Below, in pieces: positions 53,696-62,701 of a stretch of 64,000 nt of DNA. This DNA comes from Hyphomicrobiales bacterium. Its GTDB lineage: Bacteria; Pseudomonadota; Alphaproteobacteria; Rhizobiales; JAJFHR01. A program made the position numbers and the translations under genes. The first letter of the stretch is position 1; each line of letters opens with the position of its first letter. The stretch covers positions 1-64,000 of the forward strand of contig JAJFHS010000030.1 in NCBI GenBank assembly GCA_021775475.1, written 5' to 3'. The notes beneath the pieces are model-generated. The model had not been told where the DNA came from and did no database searches. It saw only the letters and a list, made by a program, of their open reading frames with translations.

Positions 53696-54877
53696 CTATT
53701 CCGACCTCGATGAAGCCTTTGCCAGTCGCTCAAACAGCCAAAGTGCGGCACAACACGCAATCAGCATGATTGCACCCATATCGAACGTAATACTGGTTCT
53801 GCCAATCGCCGCTGCCAGGTAACTCCCGACCCAGGGCGCAAGCACAGTTATAAGATAGAACATGGTGAAAAATAGCCCCATGCCAACCGCACGATTTTCA
53901 ATGTGCAGTACCGCCGATGGCAGGCTCATAATTGGACCCGCCGCCAGTCCGCCGACCAACCCGAGCATCACAAACATCAACAAAGCCGCTCCGCTGCGGG
54001 CCGCAATAATCAGCGTGACCGCAAACAGGAGAAGGCCCACAACCAACACCAGATTCCGCTTGCCGCTCCGGTCGGCTATCACACCACCCATAGGCACCGA
54101 GATCGCCACCAGCCACAAGGTCACGCTTGTTGCAGAACTTGCCTCAGAATTACTCCAGCCACGATCCGCCAGCATGGCCGGACCAAAACTAAAAATCATG
54201 CCTAGTGCCGCGTTATACAGCCCCCAGATCAGCCCGGCAGTGATCACTGCCATGAGAGTTGTCCCCGTCAGGTTGGATTGTGTGGTCGCGAGTGCATCGC
54301 CTGCCGGTGCCGGAGATCGATAAAGTACGCCTAGGAGCAGCAGGCCGGCAAATGCCAAACCTGTCACCAGCGACAAGGCAACCACCAGACTGCTTGCTTC
54401 AGCAATTGGCGGCAACACGACAAGAGCGAGCGCTATTCCAACCGGCCAGGAATTGACAAATATCCCCATGGCGGTGGCAATTTCCTTACCCTCAAACCAA
54501 TCGGTGACCATCTTGGACATCAAGACATTGATGAGGACACCACCGGTTCCCGCTAGTAAGCGGCCACCGATCTGCGCTCCCCAGGTTAGCCAAAATGCCA
54601 TCAACATGCCGCCGCAGACCATGAGCACCAGGCCAAACAATACAGTGGGCTTGTCACCAAAGCGCTTGCCAATTTTCCCGCCGGAAAACGCCAGAACGAT
54701 GCCGGGCGACAAATAGAGCCCAATCAGCAATCCAATATCAGCGATGTCGACATTAAAGTCCCGCATGATAGTTGGCGACAGTGCCGCAACCGCCTGGAAC
54801 TGAAATGCCATTGACAACCGAACACTGAACAGCAGCGCGAGCACGCCCCAACGATTGCGATGATTGCCTCTACGCAT
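53696..54877 (-). CDS. MFS transporter
   Basis: About 393 residues with 12 predicted membrane helices; helices 2-3 carry the usual loop (GGKIGKRFGDKPTV) and the second half begins GVIADRSGKRN after helix 8. The ATG at 54877 follows the stop of the NTF2-like gene by four bases, so the two are cotranscribed. The substrate is unknown; a solute exporter or organic-acid carrier would fit. It is probably controlled by the divergent HTH-GAF regulator. Confidence 0.85.
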   Translation of the reverse strand: MRRGNHRNRWGVLALLFSVRLSMAFQFQAVAALSPTIMRDFNVDIADIGLLIGLYLSPGIVLAFSGGKIGKRFGDKPTVLFGLVLMVCGGMLMAFWLTWGAQIGGRLLAGTGGVLINVLMSKMVTDWFEGKEIATAMGIFVNSWPVGIALALVVLPPIAEASSLVVALSLVTGLAFAGLLLLGVLYRSPAPAGDALATTQSNLTGTTLMAVITAGLIWGLYNAALGMIFSFGPAMLADRGWSNSEASSATSVTLWLVAISVPMGGVIADRSGKRNLVLVVGLLLFAVTLIIAARSGAALLMFVMLGLVGGLAAGPIMSLPSAVLHIENRAVGMGLFFTMFYLITVLAPWVGSYLAAAIGRTSITFDMGAIMLIACCAALWLFERLAKASSRSE

Positions 54878-54881
54878 CAGG

Positions 54882-55301
54882 CTACGCCCAACCGAGTTCC
54901 TTAAGTGCCCAGGGCGCGTTCCAGATTTTACACATTTTTGCAACTTTACCCGTAGAATCCATCGTCAAAGCGTAGACATAATCGGTTGTGGTCTGCTGTT
55001 GCGTTGGCGCCACCGGACCGCCATCGCTCGCGTGTTTGCCTTTGAATGTTGCAAAAAATAGAGCTGTCCTGTTGTTCTCGTCATATGAAGAACTGTGTAG
55101 TTCGTATTCACAGCCCGCAAGTGGACCTTTTCCCAAACCGGCCATCCATTCACAATAATCTTCCACTAAATGGATATCCACGAGCGGCTCGCATTGCGCT
55201 GAGAACGTAGCTCCGGTCGCGACATAATCTTTGCAGCCTTCCCAGCCCTGCAGTGTTTCGCAGGCGTGAAAAAAATTCGTTGCCGTTTCAAATGCTCGCA
55301 T
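54882..55301 (-). CDS. NTF2-like/SnoaL-like protein
   Basis: 139 residues. The ATG at 55301 has AGGAGGAC upstream; the frame is open to 55403 but without a start signal. A cone-shaped NTF2-like fold is suggested by the N-terminal helix ATNFFHACETLQGWEG, then alternating strands (VDIHLVEDYCEWMAGL, YELHSSSYDENNRTALFFATFKGKH, YVYALTMDSTGKVAKMCKIWN). The Cys-rich N-terminal half is unusual. Such proteins bind or isomerise small ligands. It heads the operon with the MFS gene. Confidence 0.75.
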   Translation of the reverse strand: MRAFETATNFFHACETLQGWEGCKDYVATGATFSAQCEPLVDIHLVEDYCEWMAGLGKGPLAGCEYELHSSSYDENNRTALFFATFKGKHASDGGPVAPTQQQTTTDYVYALTMDSTGKVAKMCKIWNAPWALKELGWA

Positions 55302-55429
55302 ATTAAGTCCTCCTGTTCTGTCACCATCGGTGACGATCCCCTGGATAGGGTGCACTTGACCGCCTATGAGCCAATGTTTACCCTCAGGTGTAAGGTGACG
55401 CACAGGGGGTGATTTCGCTATCAGGCGTT

Positions 55430-55473
55430 TGCTGTATTTTGCCTACAGCACATGTTGTATTTCACCTACAGCA
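55430..55473. promoter_or_regulatory. Two tandem 21-bp palindromic operator sites
   Basis: Site 1 (55430-55450) is TGCTGTA-N7-TACAGCA, a perfect palindrome. Site 2 (55453-55473) is TGTTGTA-N7-TACAGCA, with one mismatch. The sites are 23 bp apart, about two helical turns, so proteins could bind the same face. They lie between the HTH-GAF gene and the NTF2-MFS operon. Confidence 0.75.
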
Positions 55474-55523
55474 TTTGATGTGCTCTCAACAACACATGCT
55501 GGTTGACGCAGCCAGGAGGCTCG

Positions 55524-56342
55524 GTGGTCGTTGAAAGGAAACGTTACGTGCAAGAAGATGGCTTAAGTCCACGAGAGAGCGAAGTTGCGCAAGCCTATGC
55601 CAACGGAGACAATTACCACAGAATTGCCGAGCGCCTTTTTATAGCACCCTCGACCGTTCGCACCCATCTGGCGACAATCTACAAAAAGCTTGGAGTTTCC
55701 TCCAAACTCGAATTGCACAAAGTGCTGGAAGGCACTAAACCAAAATACAAAAATCAAGATGATCAAGCAGCCCTGATCTCTGAACTTGCACTTAGCCTCG
55801 AAGAGGCGATCAGCCGGGAGCGGGCACTTAGCCAGGTCCTCAGAATAATCAGCAGGTCCGATGGCGAGATCAATGAGGTCATCGCCTCTGTTCTTGAATA
55901 TGCGCTTGAGCTATGCGACGCAGAATTCGGAATTCTTTTTGAGTACACATCGTACAACGGATCCAAGGCCACCCACTTTAGAAATATTCCTCAACCCTTC
56001 CGGGAATGGTTCATTGAGCAGGGTGAGTTCCATGTTAGTCCACAAACCGGACTTGGCCGCATGATTGTAGACCGGGAAGTTGTAAACATTGCCGATGTGT
56101 GCGCAGAAGAAATTTATCGGCGCGGCGACCCTCTGCGCGACGCCACCGTAGAATTGGGTGGTGCACGATCTTTCACAGCGATTCCGATGCTGGCAGGAGA
56201 TCGTTTAATCGGTGCATTCACAATCTATCGCCAACAGGTGCGCCCCTTTGACACCAGAAACCTCGAAATAGCGCGGATGTTTGCAGATCAAAGCGTTATT
56301 GCCATCGAAAATGCACGTCTGATGGGAGAAAAGCAGAAGTAG
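55524..56342 (+). CDS. HTH-GAF transcriptional regulator (LuxR-type HTH at the N-terminus)
   Basis: About 272 residues. The order is reversed from most LuxR regulators: the HTH comes first (about 10-70, LSPRESEVAQAYANGDNYHRIAERLFIAPSTVRTHLATIY), then a short coiled linker (LEEAISRERALSQVLRII) and a GAF domain (about 115-265). The protein stops right after the GAF helix (IENARLMGEKQK), where longer relatives continue into a cyclase or kinase. GTG 55524 has GGAGG close upstream; TTG 55503 is the alternative. It probably binds the two 21-bp palindromes upstream and senses a small molecule. Confidence 0.82.
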   Translation: MVVERKRYVQEDGLSPRESEVAQAYANGDNYHRIAERLFIAPSTVRTHLATIYKKLGVSSKLELHKVLEGTKPKYKNQDDQAALISELALSLEEAISRERALSQVLRIISRSDGEINEVIASVLEYALELCDAEFGILFEYTSYNGSKATHFRNIPQPFREWFIEQGEFHVSPQTGLGRMIVDREVVNIADVCAEEIYRRGDPLRDATVELGGARSFTAIPMLAGDRLIGAFTIYRQQVRPFDTRNLEIARMFADQSVIAIENARLMGEKQK

Positions 56343-56373
56343 CATAGAGGGTTGTTTTTATGGCAACAGGCCC

Positions 56374-57246
56374 TCAACACCCCGGCCCTTCGAGAATTTC
56401 GAGAGAATTCAGCTTGCCCTTCATGGAAAAATCGCCGTAGTCGATGAAAATTTTGCTGGCGATGCCATTTTCGTAGAGATCGAAGGAAAATTCGAATACC
56501 GGGGTTTCTTCGCCGCCGGTTTTGCCATCGAAATAGCTGATATTCACCGGCCATGATTTCAGGCCTTCAACAATTTTTCGCGCCTTGTCATCTATTTTAC
56601 CGTCAAGCTTATTGGTTGCCGGCGCTTTTGCCCGACCTATAAACGAGGTGGTCTGATAGACCTTGCCGCCGTCACCGCCATCAAACAGCGGGGCTTCAAA
56701 AACATTTTCTCCGCTGCGGGCGCGATCAATCAATTTGGTCAGATGAATGGTTGGAAACAGCGAGTTAAGGGGCATTTTGGCTTTTTTCTTTGCCGGTTTT
56801 TCCAACACATAAGTGCCCTGTTTGCCCTCAACGCCTGCTTTAGCTGTGCCTTGTGTTGTCTGGGTTTTGGTATTGTTGAGAAAATGACTGGAAGAAAAGC
56901 GGAAAACCGAACCATCCCCTGATTCCCAGGCCGACGTGCGCACGTCGGTGACGCTTACCTTGGCATCATTGTCGGTAAACTGCGTAACAATGCGCAAGTT
57001 GGTGGTATAACCATCGCAATCGCCACCGGTGATTTCATAGGCCATGCGGCCTTTAATAGCGACAATACCACTGCGGCCACTGGCCTCGCCAAGGCTCAGA
57101 ATATAAGTAGCCCGATGGGGGACAAGTGCGGTTTTTTTACCATCCACAGCTGCATTCAGCGCAGTTGAAACAGTTACAGCACTCAAAAAAGATGCGGCAA
57201 AGACAGGAAAACCTTTAAAATAGCTGGCCACGCGAGTTGATCTCAT
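56374..57246 (-). CDS. eipB: Cell envelope integrity protein EipB (DUF1849)
   Basis: 290 residues, periplasmic. The signal peptide covers about residues 1-33. The DUF1849 wording is clear: ALVPHRATYILSLGEA at the start, GRMAYEITGGDCDGYTTNLR, and a C-terminal FSFDLYENGIASKIFIDYGDFSMKG. The two cysteines expected to form the conserved disulphide are in GGDCDGY and at the very end (GPGC). In Brucella EipB supports envelope integrity and stress tolerance. It is monocistronic. Confidence 0.92.
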   Translation of the reverse strand: MRSTRVASYFKGFPVFAASFLSAVTVSTALNAAVDGKKTALVPHRATYILSLGEASGRSGIVAIKGRMAYEITGGDCDGYTTNLRIVTQFTDNDAKVSVTDVRTSAWESGDGSVFRFSSSHFLNNTKTQTTQGTAKAGVEGKQGTYVLEKPAKKKAKMPLNSLFPTIHLTKLIDRARSGENVFEAPLFDGGDGGKVYQTTSFIGRAKAPATNKLDGKIDDKARKIVEGLKSWPVNISYFDGKTGGEETPVFEFSFDLYENGIASKIFIDYGDFSMKGKLNSLEILEGPGC

Positions 57247-57363
57247 GATAAACGCCTCAAAAAATTAGTTGAAGTCCGCGCAACTGCGGCCCGCCCACAA
57301 TTTCATCCTTTCGGAATGACCGCAACATTGTAATTTAATTAGTACAAGAATAAGGCAAACACA

Positions 57364-58338
57364 GTGACTAAATCAAAACCAAAGCTCACCGTATCACGCA
57401 AACTGCCCCGGACTGTCGAACAACGACTGCTGGCGGACTATGATGTAACTCTGAACGCCGATGATACTATTTTCACCGCCGATCAGTTGCTCGAACGCGC
57501 ACAAGGTGCTGATGCGCTACTGGTGACGCCAACAGAAAAGTGCACGAGCGATTTTATTGCCAACCTGCCCGAGACCATAAAAATCATCGCAACATTTTCG
57601 GTTGGTTACGATCACATTGATGTTAATGCCGCCACAGCAGCCGGACTTACCGTCACCAACACCCCCGATGTTCTCACCGACGCCACCGCCGATATAGCGC
57701 TGTTGTTGTTGCTTGGTGCTGCACGTGGCGCCTACTGGGGCGACAAGATGGTACGAACCGACACCTGGGGTGCCTGGTCACCTACCGGCCCGCTTGGTAT
57801 TGAGTTCAGCGGCAAGAAGTTAGGGATATTAGGCATGGGGCGCATCGGTCAGGCAGTGGCGGACAGAGCGCGCGCATTTAACATGGAAATCCATTACAGC
57901 AAGCGCACCCGACTTCCAGAAGAACTCGAGAAAGGTGCAATTTACCACGAAAACGTTGAAAGCCTGCTGGCACAATCGCAATTCCTGTCAATCAATTGCG
58001 CGTCAACGCCTGAAACTCACAAGCTGCTGAACCGTGAAAACATCGCCTTGATGCCTGACGGTGCCGTGGTGGTTAACTCGGCGCGCGGTGACATCATTGA
58101 TGATGATGCCCTGATTGAAGCGTTAAAAAGCGGCAAGGTTGCTGCCGCCGGTCTTGATGTGTTCACGGGCGAGCCAAATATTGACCCGCGCTATCGATCT
58201 CTGGACAATGCCTTTTTATTGCCGCACCTTGGCAGTGCCACACTGGAAACCCGCGAGGCCATGGGCATGCGCGCGGTGGACAATCTTGATGCATTTTTCA
58301 ACAACCGGACACCGGGCGATCTGGTAACGCCTGCCTGA
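57364..58338 (+). CDS. D-2-hydroxyacid dehydrogenase (glyoxylate reductase/D-glycerate dehydrogenase type)
   Basis: 324 residues, GTG start with AAGG upstream. Rossmann NAD(P) loop LGILGMGRIGQAVADRA (about 158-174). The substrate arginine is in VVNSARGDIIDDDALIEAL (about 240), the Glu in AGLDVFTGEPNIDPRY and the His in LLPHLGSATLETREAM (about 285). It reduces glyoxylate or hydroxypyruvate, or oxidises D-glycerate. It precedes the RidA gene by 28 bases. Confidence 0.9.
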   Translation: MTKSKPKLTVSRKLPRTVEQRLLADYDVTLNADDTIFTADQLLERAQGADALLVTPTEKCTSDFIANLPETIKIIATFSVGYDHIDVNAATAAGLTVTNTPDVLTDATADIALLLLLGAARGAYWGDKMVRTDTWGAWSPTGPLGIEFSGKKLGILGMGRIGQAVADRARAFNMEIHYSKRTRLPEELEKGAIYHENVESLLAQSQFLSINCASTPETHKLLNRENIALMPDGAVVVNSARGDIIDDDALIEALKSGKVAAAGLDVFTGEPNIDPRYRSLDNAFLLPHLGSATLETREAMGMRAVDNLDAFFNNRTPGDLVTPA

Positions 58339-58366
58339 TTCCCAAAATTCAACCAAGGAGACCCTC

Positions 58367-58834
58367 ATGGGCAAAATCGATGATCGTTTAAAAGAACTCA
58401 ACATAACCCTGTCAGAACCCGCATCTCCGGTGGCCAATTATGTCGGCTATGTGATTACTGGCAATCTGGTTTTCATTTCCGGTCAGGTAACCTTCGGTCC
58501 TGATGGCAATCTCATGTATCAGGGTATCGTCGGTGATACTATCTCCATTGAAGAAGCTCAAAAAGCTGCCCGGGTTTGCGGGTTAAATATCCTGGCGCAA
58601 CTGAAATCAGCCTGTAAAGGCGATCTCGACCGCGTGGTCCGTTGTGTCAAACTCGGTGGCTTTGTCAATGCCGTACCGGGTTTTGAAAACCACCCGACCG
58701 TCATCAACGGCACATCTGACCTGATGGTAGAAGTCTTTGGCGACAAGGGCAAACACGCCCGCTTTGCCATGGGTGCCGGTAGCCTGCCGGTCAATGTTTC
58801 AGTGGAAGTTGATGCGATTTTTGAAATTTCCTGA
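58367..58834 (+). CDS. RidA/YjgF-family protein
   Basis: 155 residues, a trimeric family whose best-known member hydrolyses reactive enamines or imines. This is the longer subgroup starting IDDRLKELNITL. Core wording: FISGQVTFGPDG, VVRCVKLGGFVNAVPGFENHPTVINGTSDL and ARFAMGAGSLPVNVSVEVDA. The arginine that binds a ligand carboxylate in RidA lies in HARFAMG. It is followed by the divergent FolD gene 12 bases on. Confidence 0.92.
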   Translation: MGKIDDRLKELNITLSEPASPVANYVGYVITGNLVFISGQVTFGPDGNLMYQGIVGDTISIEEAQKAARVCGLNILAQLKSACKGDLDRVVRCVKLGGFVNAVPGFENHPTVINGTSDLMVEVFGDKGKHARFAMGAGSLPVNVSVEVDAIFEIS

Positions 58835-58846
58835 GTTCAGTAAATC

Positions 58847-59743
58847 ATGAATACTCCCCTCATCGACAATCGCCTGATTGATGGTCGAAAAGTGCAGGCG
58901 CGCATCCTCGGTGAAGTAGCCGGGTTTGTTGCCGATGCCGCCAAAACCACGCCAATTGGTAAGCTGGTATCAATCAGCTTTGGCGATATTGCTGAAGTTG
59001 CCGTTTATGTTCGCAATCAGGAACGTGCGGCAACCAAAGTCAACATCCCTTTCGAGCAGGTTGTCTGGCCCTCGGACATTTCCGCAGATGAAGCTAAAAA
59101 TCGCATCCAGCAGATGAATGATGATGCCGGTATCACCGGGGTTATTTTGCAACGACCGGTGCCAGACCACATCAATATTCGCTCCCTGCAATCAGCGGTG
59201 CATCCACTGAAGGATGTTGAGGGAATGAACCCGGCGTCAATTGGTAATATCGTCTATAGTGATGTTGCCCTGGCACCATGCACGGCAGCAGCCTCCGTGG
59301 AATTGATCAAACAAACTGGTTTGGATTTGCAGGGTCTCGAAGTGGTGATGATCGGGCATTCAGAAATCGTCGGCAAACCGGCAGCATTTTTGTTGATGGC
59401 AGAAGGTGCCACAGTAACAATCTGCCATCATAAAACCCGTTCTGTCGCCATGCATTCGCGCCGCGCTGACGTGGTCATTGTTGCCGTCGGCATCCCGCAT
59501 TTTCTTGGTGCTGACATGGTAAAACCTGGTGCTGCCGTCATTGACATCGGTATCAACCAGAAAATCATGGACGATGGCTCGGTGCGTATCGTTGGTGATG
59601 TGGATACCGATGCGGTTATTGAGATCGCCAGCTGGATCACCCCGGTTCCCGGCGGCGTTGGCCCGGTAACCGTCGGCATTTTGATGCGCAATGCCACCGT
59701 TGCCCATCAACGCCAGATTGCGGCGGGTTGGTTGTCGAGTTAA
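58847..59743 (+). CDS. FolD-like protein lacking the catalytic lysine
   Basis: 298 residues with the full FolD layout (catalytic domain about 1-140, Rossmann domain about 145-270). It departs from the enzyme at key places. The YVxxK motif reads Y54-VRN-Q58, so the catalytic lysine is Gln. The QLPLP motif reads LQRPVP, KDVDG reads KDVEG, PCTPxG reads APCTAAA, and the CHSRT stretch reads CHHKTRS. GHSEIVGKPAAFLL and the end PVPGGVGPVTVGILMRNA are kept. It may have only NAD(P)-binding or dehydrogenase function, or a different substrate. A standard FolD is expected elsewhere in the genome. Confidence 0.85.
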   Translation: MNTPLIDNRLIDGRKVQARILGEVAGFVADAAKTTPIGKLVSISFGDIAEVAVYVRNQERAATKVNIPFEQVVWPSDISADEAKNRIQQMNDDAGITGVILQRPVPDHINIRSLQSAVHPLKDVEGMNPASIGNIVYSDVALAPCTAAASVELIKQTGLDLQGLEVVMIGHSEIVGKPAAFLLMAEGATVTICHHKTRSVAMHSRRADVVIVAVGIPHFLGADMVKPGAAVIDIGINQKIMDDGSVRIVGDVDTDAVIEIASWITPVPGGVGPVTVGILMRNATVAHQRQIAAGWLSS

Positions 59744-59801
59744 ACTTTGATGATGGCGTTTGATTCGCAAATGGTGTTGGTTAGAATTCCGGATTGATAT
59801 A

Positions 59802-60572
59802 TTGTCTGATCTCAAGTGGTTAACTCAGCGCCCCGTTGCTCACCGTGGGCTGCATGATGTACAAGCCGGTGTTATTGAAAACACTCAAAGCGCTGTAAAA
59901 GCAGCAATCAGCTACGGCTTTGCCATAGAGGTCGATTTACAGGTTTCAAAAGACGGCGAAGCCATGGTGTTTCATGACGACACGCTTCACAGGCTGACAA
60001 CCTCCAAAGGCAAAGTCATAGACCGCACGGTCAAGCAGCTCAAACGGGTCAATTTCAAAGATACCAAAGACAGAATGTGGACCTTAAGCGATCTTTTGCT
60101 GCTTGTGCGCGGCGTCGTGCCCTTGGTGATCGAAATAAAAAGCCCACACGACGATGTCGGTCCGCTGGAAAAGCGGGTGGCGGAGGTGTTGAGTACCTAC
60201 AATGGCCCGGCTTGCGTCATGTCATTTAACCCGCGCTCGATCATCACCATCAAAGCCCTGGCACCATCACTTACCCGCGGGCTGGTTGCCGGACGATTTG
60301 CCGATATTCCCGAATGGGCTCACTTAAGCGAAAAAGAACGCTCAAAAAGACGAAATCTGCTCTATATTTTCGAAGCTGACGCCGATTTTATCGCCTATCA
60401 CGTCAAGGCCCTGCCCGCACTTGCCCCCTGGGTTACCCGCACATTGTTGAGAAAACCGTTGCTGAGCTGGACGGTGCGCAGCGAACAGGACCGGCGCACG
60501 GTCAAACGCTGGGCCGACCAGATGATTTTTGAAGGCTTCGTGCCCGATAATCCTGCCTTGCGGAAAATTTAG
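59802..60572 (+). CDS. Glycerophosphodiester phosphodiesterase
   Basis: About 256 residues from the TTG at 59802 (TTG 59760 is the longer alternative). GDPD motifs: AHRGLHD (about residue 14), ENTQSAV, FAIEVDLQVSKDGEAMVFHDDTLHRLT (about 42-68), VIEIKSP and FEGFVPDNP at the end. No signal peptide, so it acts in the cytoplasm to release glycerol-3-phosphate from deacylated phospholipids. In related Rhizobiales it lies, as here, near RidA, GNAT/DUF482 and HIT genes. Confidence 0.9.
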   Translation: MSDLKWLTQRPVAHRGLHDVQAGVIENTQSAVKAAISYGFAIEVDLQVSKDGEAMVFHDDTLHRLTTSKGKVIDRTVKQLKRVNFKDTKDRMWTLSDLLLLVRGVVPLVIEIKSPHDDVGPLEKRVAEVLSTYNGPACVMSFNPRSIITIKALAPSLTRGLVAGRFADIPEWAHLSEKERSKRRNLLYIFEADADFIAYHVKALPALAPWVTRTLLRKPLLSWTVRSEQDRRTVKRWADQMIFEGFVPDNPALRKI

Positions 60573-60591
60573 TCTAAACGCGACACGGGTT

Positions 60592-61308
60592 TTAACGGTT
60601 GGCAACACACTTGCCCGAGGACGATCGCACACAATTTTGCCTGTTGTTTTGGCGATTTGCTGGTGTGCTTTGCGAGCGCGATTTAACGGCATTCCGGGTA
60701 TTCACACGACAGAAAATCTTTCGGCCACTATAGGCTGTGAAATAACCCGTGTGTGAATTAAAACTGCGATAGCGGCGGGAGCAATAGGCGAGCCAGGCCG
60801 CAGACCACGATTTTACTGTTGTTTGTTTGAACCCATTGTTAGCGACTGGGTCATTATTACCATAGAATTTTGGCGAGCGACGAGATCTATTTTTTTTGTT
60901 ATTTGCTCTTTCAAATTCATCGGAGAATGAGTCGCTCGCTGAACCATTTGAACCGGAAGAATTATTGCCATTGTTCGGATTCTCATTGAATGGCAAATCA
61001 AAAAAACGGTTAACGTTCGGGGAATTATTGTTCGAGGTATCATTAAGGTTTCCGGTATTATTATTTGAACCGATGAAGTTGCCACTGGAATTATTGCCAC
61101 TGTTTCCAGAGCTATCAGCCATAAACCATGAGGATTTACCTTGGTTTTCTTGACCGGCCATCTGAACAAAGCGCATGTTGAGAGTAGAAATTGCGCTATC
61201 AATCACCGGGCTGGACAATGGCGCAGCGACAACACTAGCTAAAGCAAACCACGAGAATCCGATTAACAATGCTGAAATAAATGAGATGTTTCTTGTTTGT
61301 ATGATCAT
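60592..61308 (-). CDS. BA14K-like exported protein
   Basis: 238 residues from the ATG at 61308, preceded by GGGGAA; the open frame continues upstream to 61608 but without coding character. A signal peptide ends about residue 29 (VVAA). The middle (about 55-150) is low-complexity, rich in Asn, Ser and Gly. The BA14K motif (AYCSRRYRSFNSHTGYFTAYSG, about 176-197) normally ends the protein soon after its final Cys. Here the frame runs some 38 residues further (Arg/Ser/Gln/Asn-rich), which may mean a lost stop codon or a genuine tail. BA14K proteins are envelope-associated, and immunoreactive in Brucella. Confidence 0.75.
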   Translation of the reverse strand: MIIQTRNISFISALLIGFSWFALASVVAAPLSSPVIDSAISTLNMRFVQMAGQENQGKSSWFMADSSGNSGNNSSGNFIGSNNNTGNLNDTSNNNSPNVNRFFDLPFNENPNNGNNSSGSNGSASDSFSDEFERANNKKNRSRRSPKFYGNNDPVANNGFKQTTVKSWSAAWLAYCSRRYRSFNSHTGYFTAYSGRKIFCRVNTRNAVKSRSQSTPANRQNNRQNCVRSSSGKCVANR

Positions 61309-61519
61309 TTTTCCCCGAAATTTATCATTTTTGCAATACAGAAGTATACAAGTCAATTTAAGCAACAGTGCCATGAACCCGTCAGTTATACAAGTTTCCG
61401 GTTTTCCTGATGTGGTTAGGCAGCAAATTACTCGGAAACCTGTTTTCTCAACTGACTTCACATGATAAATAATCCTGCAACCTATCCCTTGCCTCACCCT
61501 CCCATACTGCTTTACAAAC

Positions 61520-62695
61520 ATGGCTATGGGAGACATGGAACAGGTGTTTGTTCGGGTTGAAAGCTCGATAGAAGATATTGGACGCGAGCCATGGGATGCT
61601 TGCGCCAATCCAAAGAGTTGCGACTATAATCCCTTTATTTCCTACGATTTTCTGCACGCACTGGAAGCCAGCGGTTCAGCTGTTGCCGAAACCGGGTGGC
61701 TTCCTCAACATCTGGTGCTGGAAGACCATACAGGTGACGTTGCCGCCATTTGCCCGTGCTATCTCAAAAACCATTCACACGGCGAATATGTATTTGATCA
61801 CGGCTGGGCCGATGCGTTTTACCGTGCTGGTGGAGAATATTATCCCAAATTGCAGACATCCGTCCCCTTCACCCCGGTCACCGGCAGGCGATTGCTGGTA
61901 AAGCCCGGACCCGCACTTGTTGAACAGGAAAAACTGCTGGCAAGTGCGGCAATCGAACTTACCCGGCGTAATGGTGCATCGTCCCATCATCTGACCTTCC
62001 TCACCAAAAGCGAATGGGACCATCTGGGAAAGCTCGGACTTTTGCAAAGAACGGATCAGCAGTATCACTGGAAAAACAAAGGTTACGCAAATTTTGATCA
62101 ATTTTTAAACCAGCTTAATTCACGCAAGCGCAAAATGATCCGCAAGGAGCGTGCCCAGGCAAATTCCAGCGATATCACAATTGAGTGGATCACCGGCAGC
62201 GATATCCGCGAACATCACTGGGACGCATTTTACCGGTTCTACATTGATACCGGCAACCGCAAATGGGGACGGCCCTACCTGACACGCGAGTTTTATTCCC
62301 GTATTGGCGAGACCATGAAGGACAATATCCTTTTGGTTTTTTGCCAGCGAGACAATCAGATTATTGCCGGAGCCCTCAACTTTATAGGCTCGGACACGCT
62401 TTATGGACGTCACTGGGGAGCAAGTGAACATCACCCTTTTCTGCATTTTGAAGCGTGCTATTATCAGGCCATAGAATTTGCCATCGAACATAAGCTAAGC
62501 GCGGTTGAGGCGGGCGCTCAGGGGCCTCATAAGATCGCCAGGGGTTATGAGCCCACCTTGACCCATTCCGCCCACTACATTGCCGAGCCCTCCCTGCGCC
62601 GGGCAGTAGCCGATTATCTCGATCACGAAATGGACTATGTAAATCTGGAAATGAAGGAACTTGCCAAACTTGTTCCGTTCCGAAAACAGGACTGA
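61520..62695 (+). CDS. GNAT-fold protein of the DUF482 (FemAB-like) family
   Basis: 391 residues. Recognised by the family wording NPFISYDFLHALEASGS (about 33-49), LPQHLVLEDHTGDVAAICPCYLK, HGWADAFYRAGGEYYPKLQTSVPFTPVTG, and late WGRPYLTREFYSRIGETM and EAGAQGPHKIARGYEP. The family is thought to transfer an acyl or aminoacyl group by a FemAB-like double GNAT fold; its substrate is not established. It lies six bases before the HIT gene. Confidence 0.9.
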   Translation: MAMGDMEQVFVRVESSIEDIGREPWDACANPKSCDYNPFISYDFLHALEASGSAVAETGWLPQHLVLEDHTGDVAAICPCYLKNHSHGEYVFDHGWADAFYRAGGEYYPKLQTSVPFTPVTGRRLLVKPGPALVEQEKLLASAAIELTRRNGASSHHLTFLTKSEWDHLGKLGLLQRTDQQYHWKNKGYANFDQFLNQLNSRKRKMIRKERAQANSSDITIEWITGSDIREHHWDAFYRFYIDTGNRKWGRPYLTREFYSRIGETMKDNILLVFCQRDNQIIAGALNFIGSDTLYGRHWGASEHHPFLHFEACYYQAIEFAIEHKLSAVEAGAQGPHKIARGYEPTLTHSAHYIAEPSLRRAVADYLDHEMDYVNLEMKELAKLVPFRKQD

Positions 62696-62701
62696 AACCC
62701 C

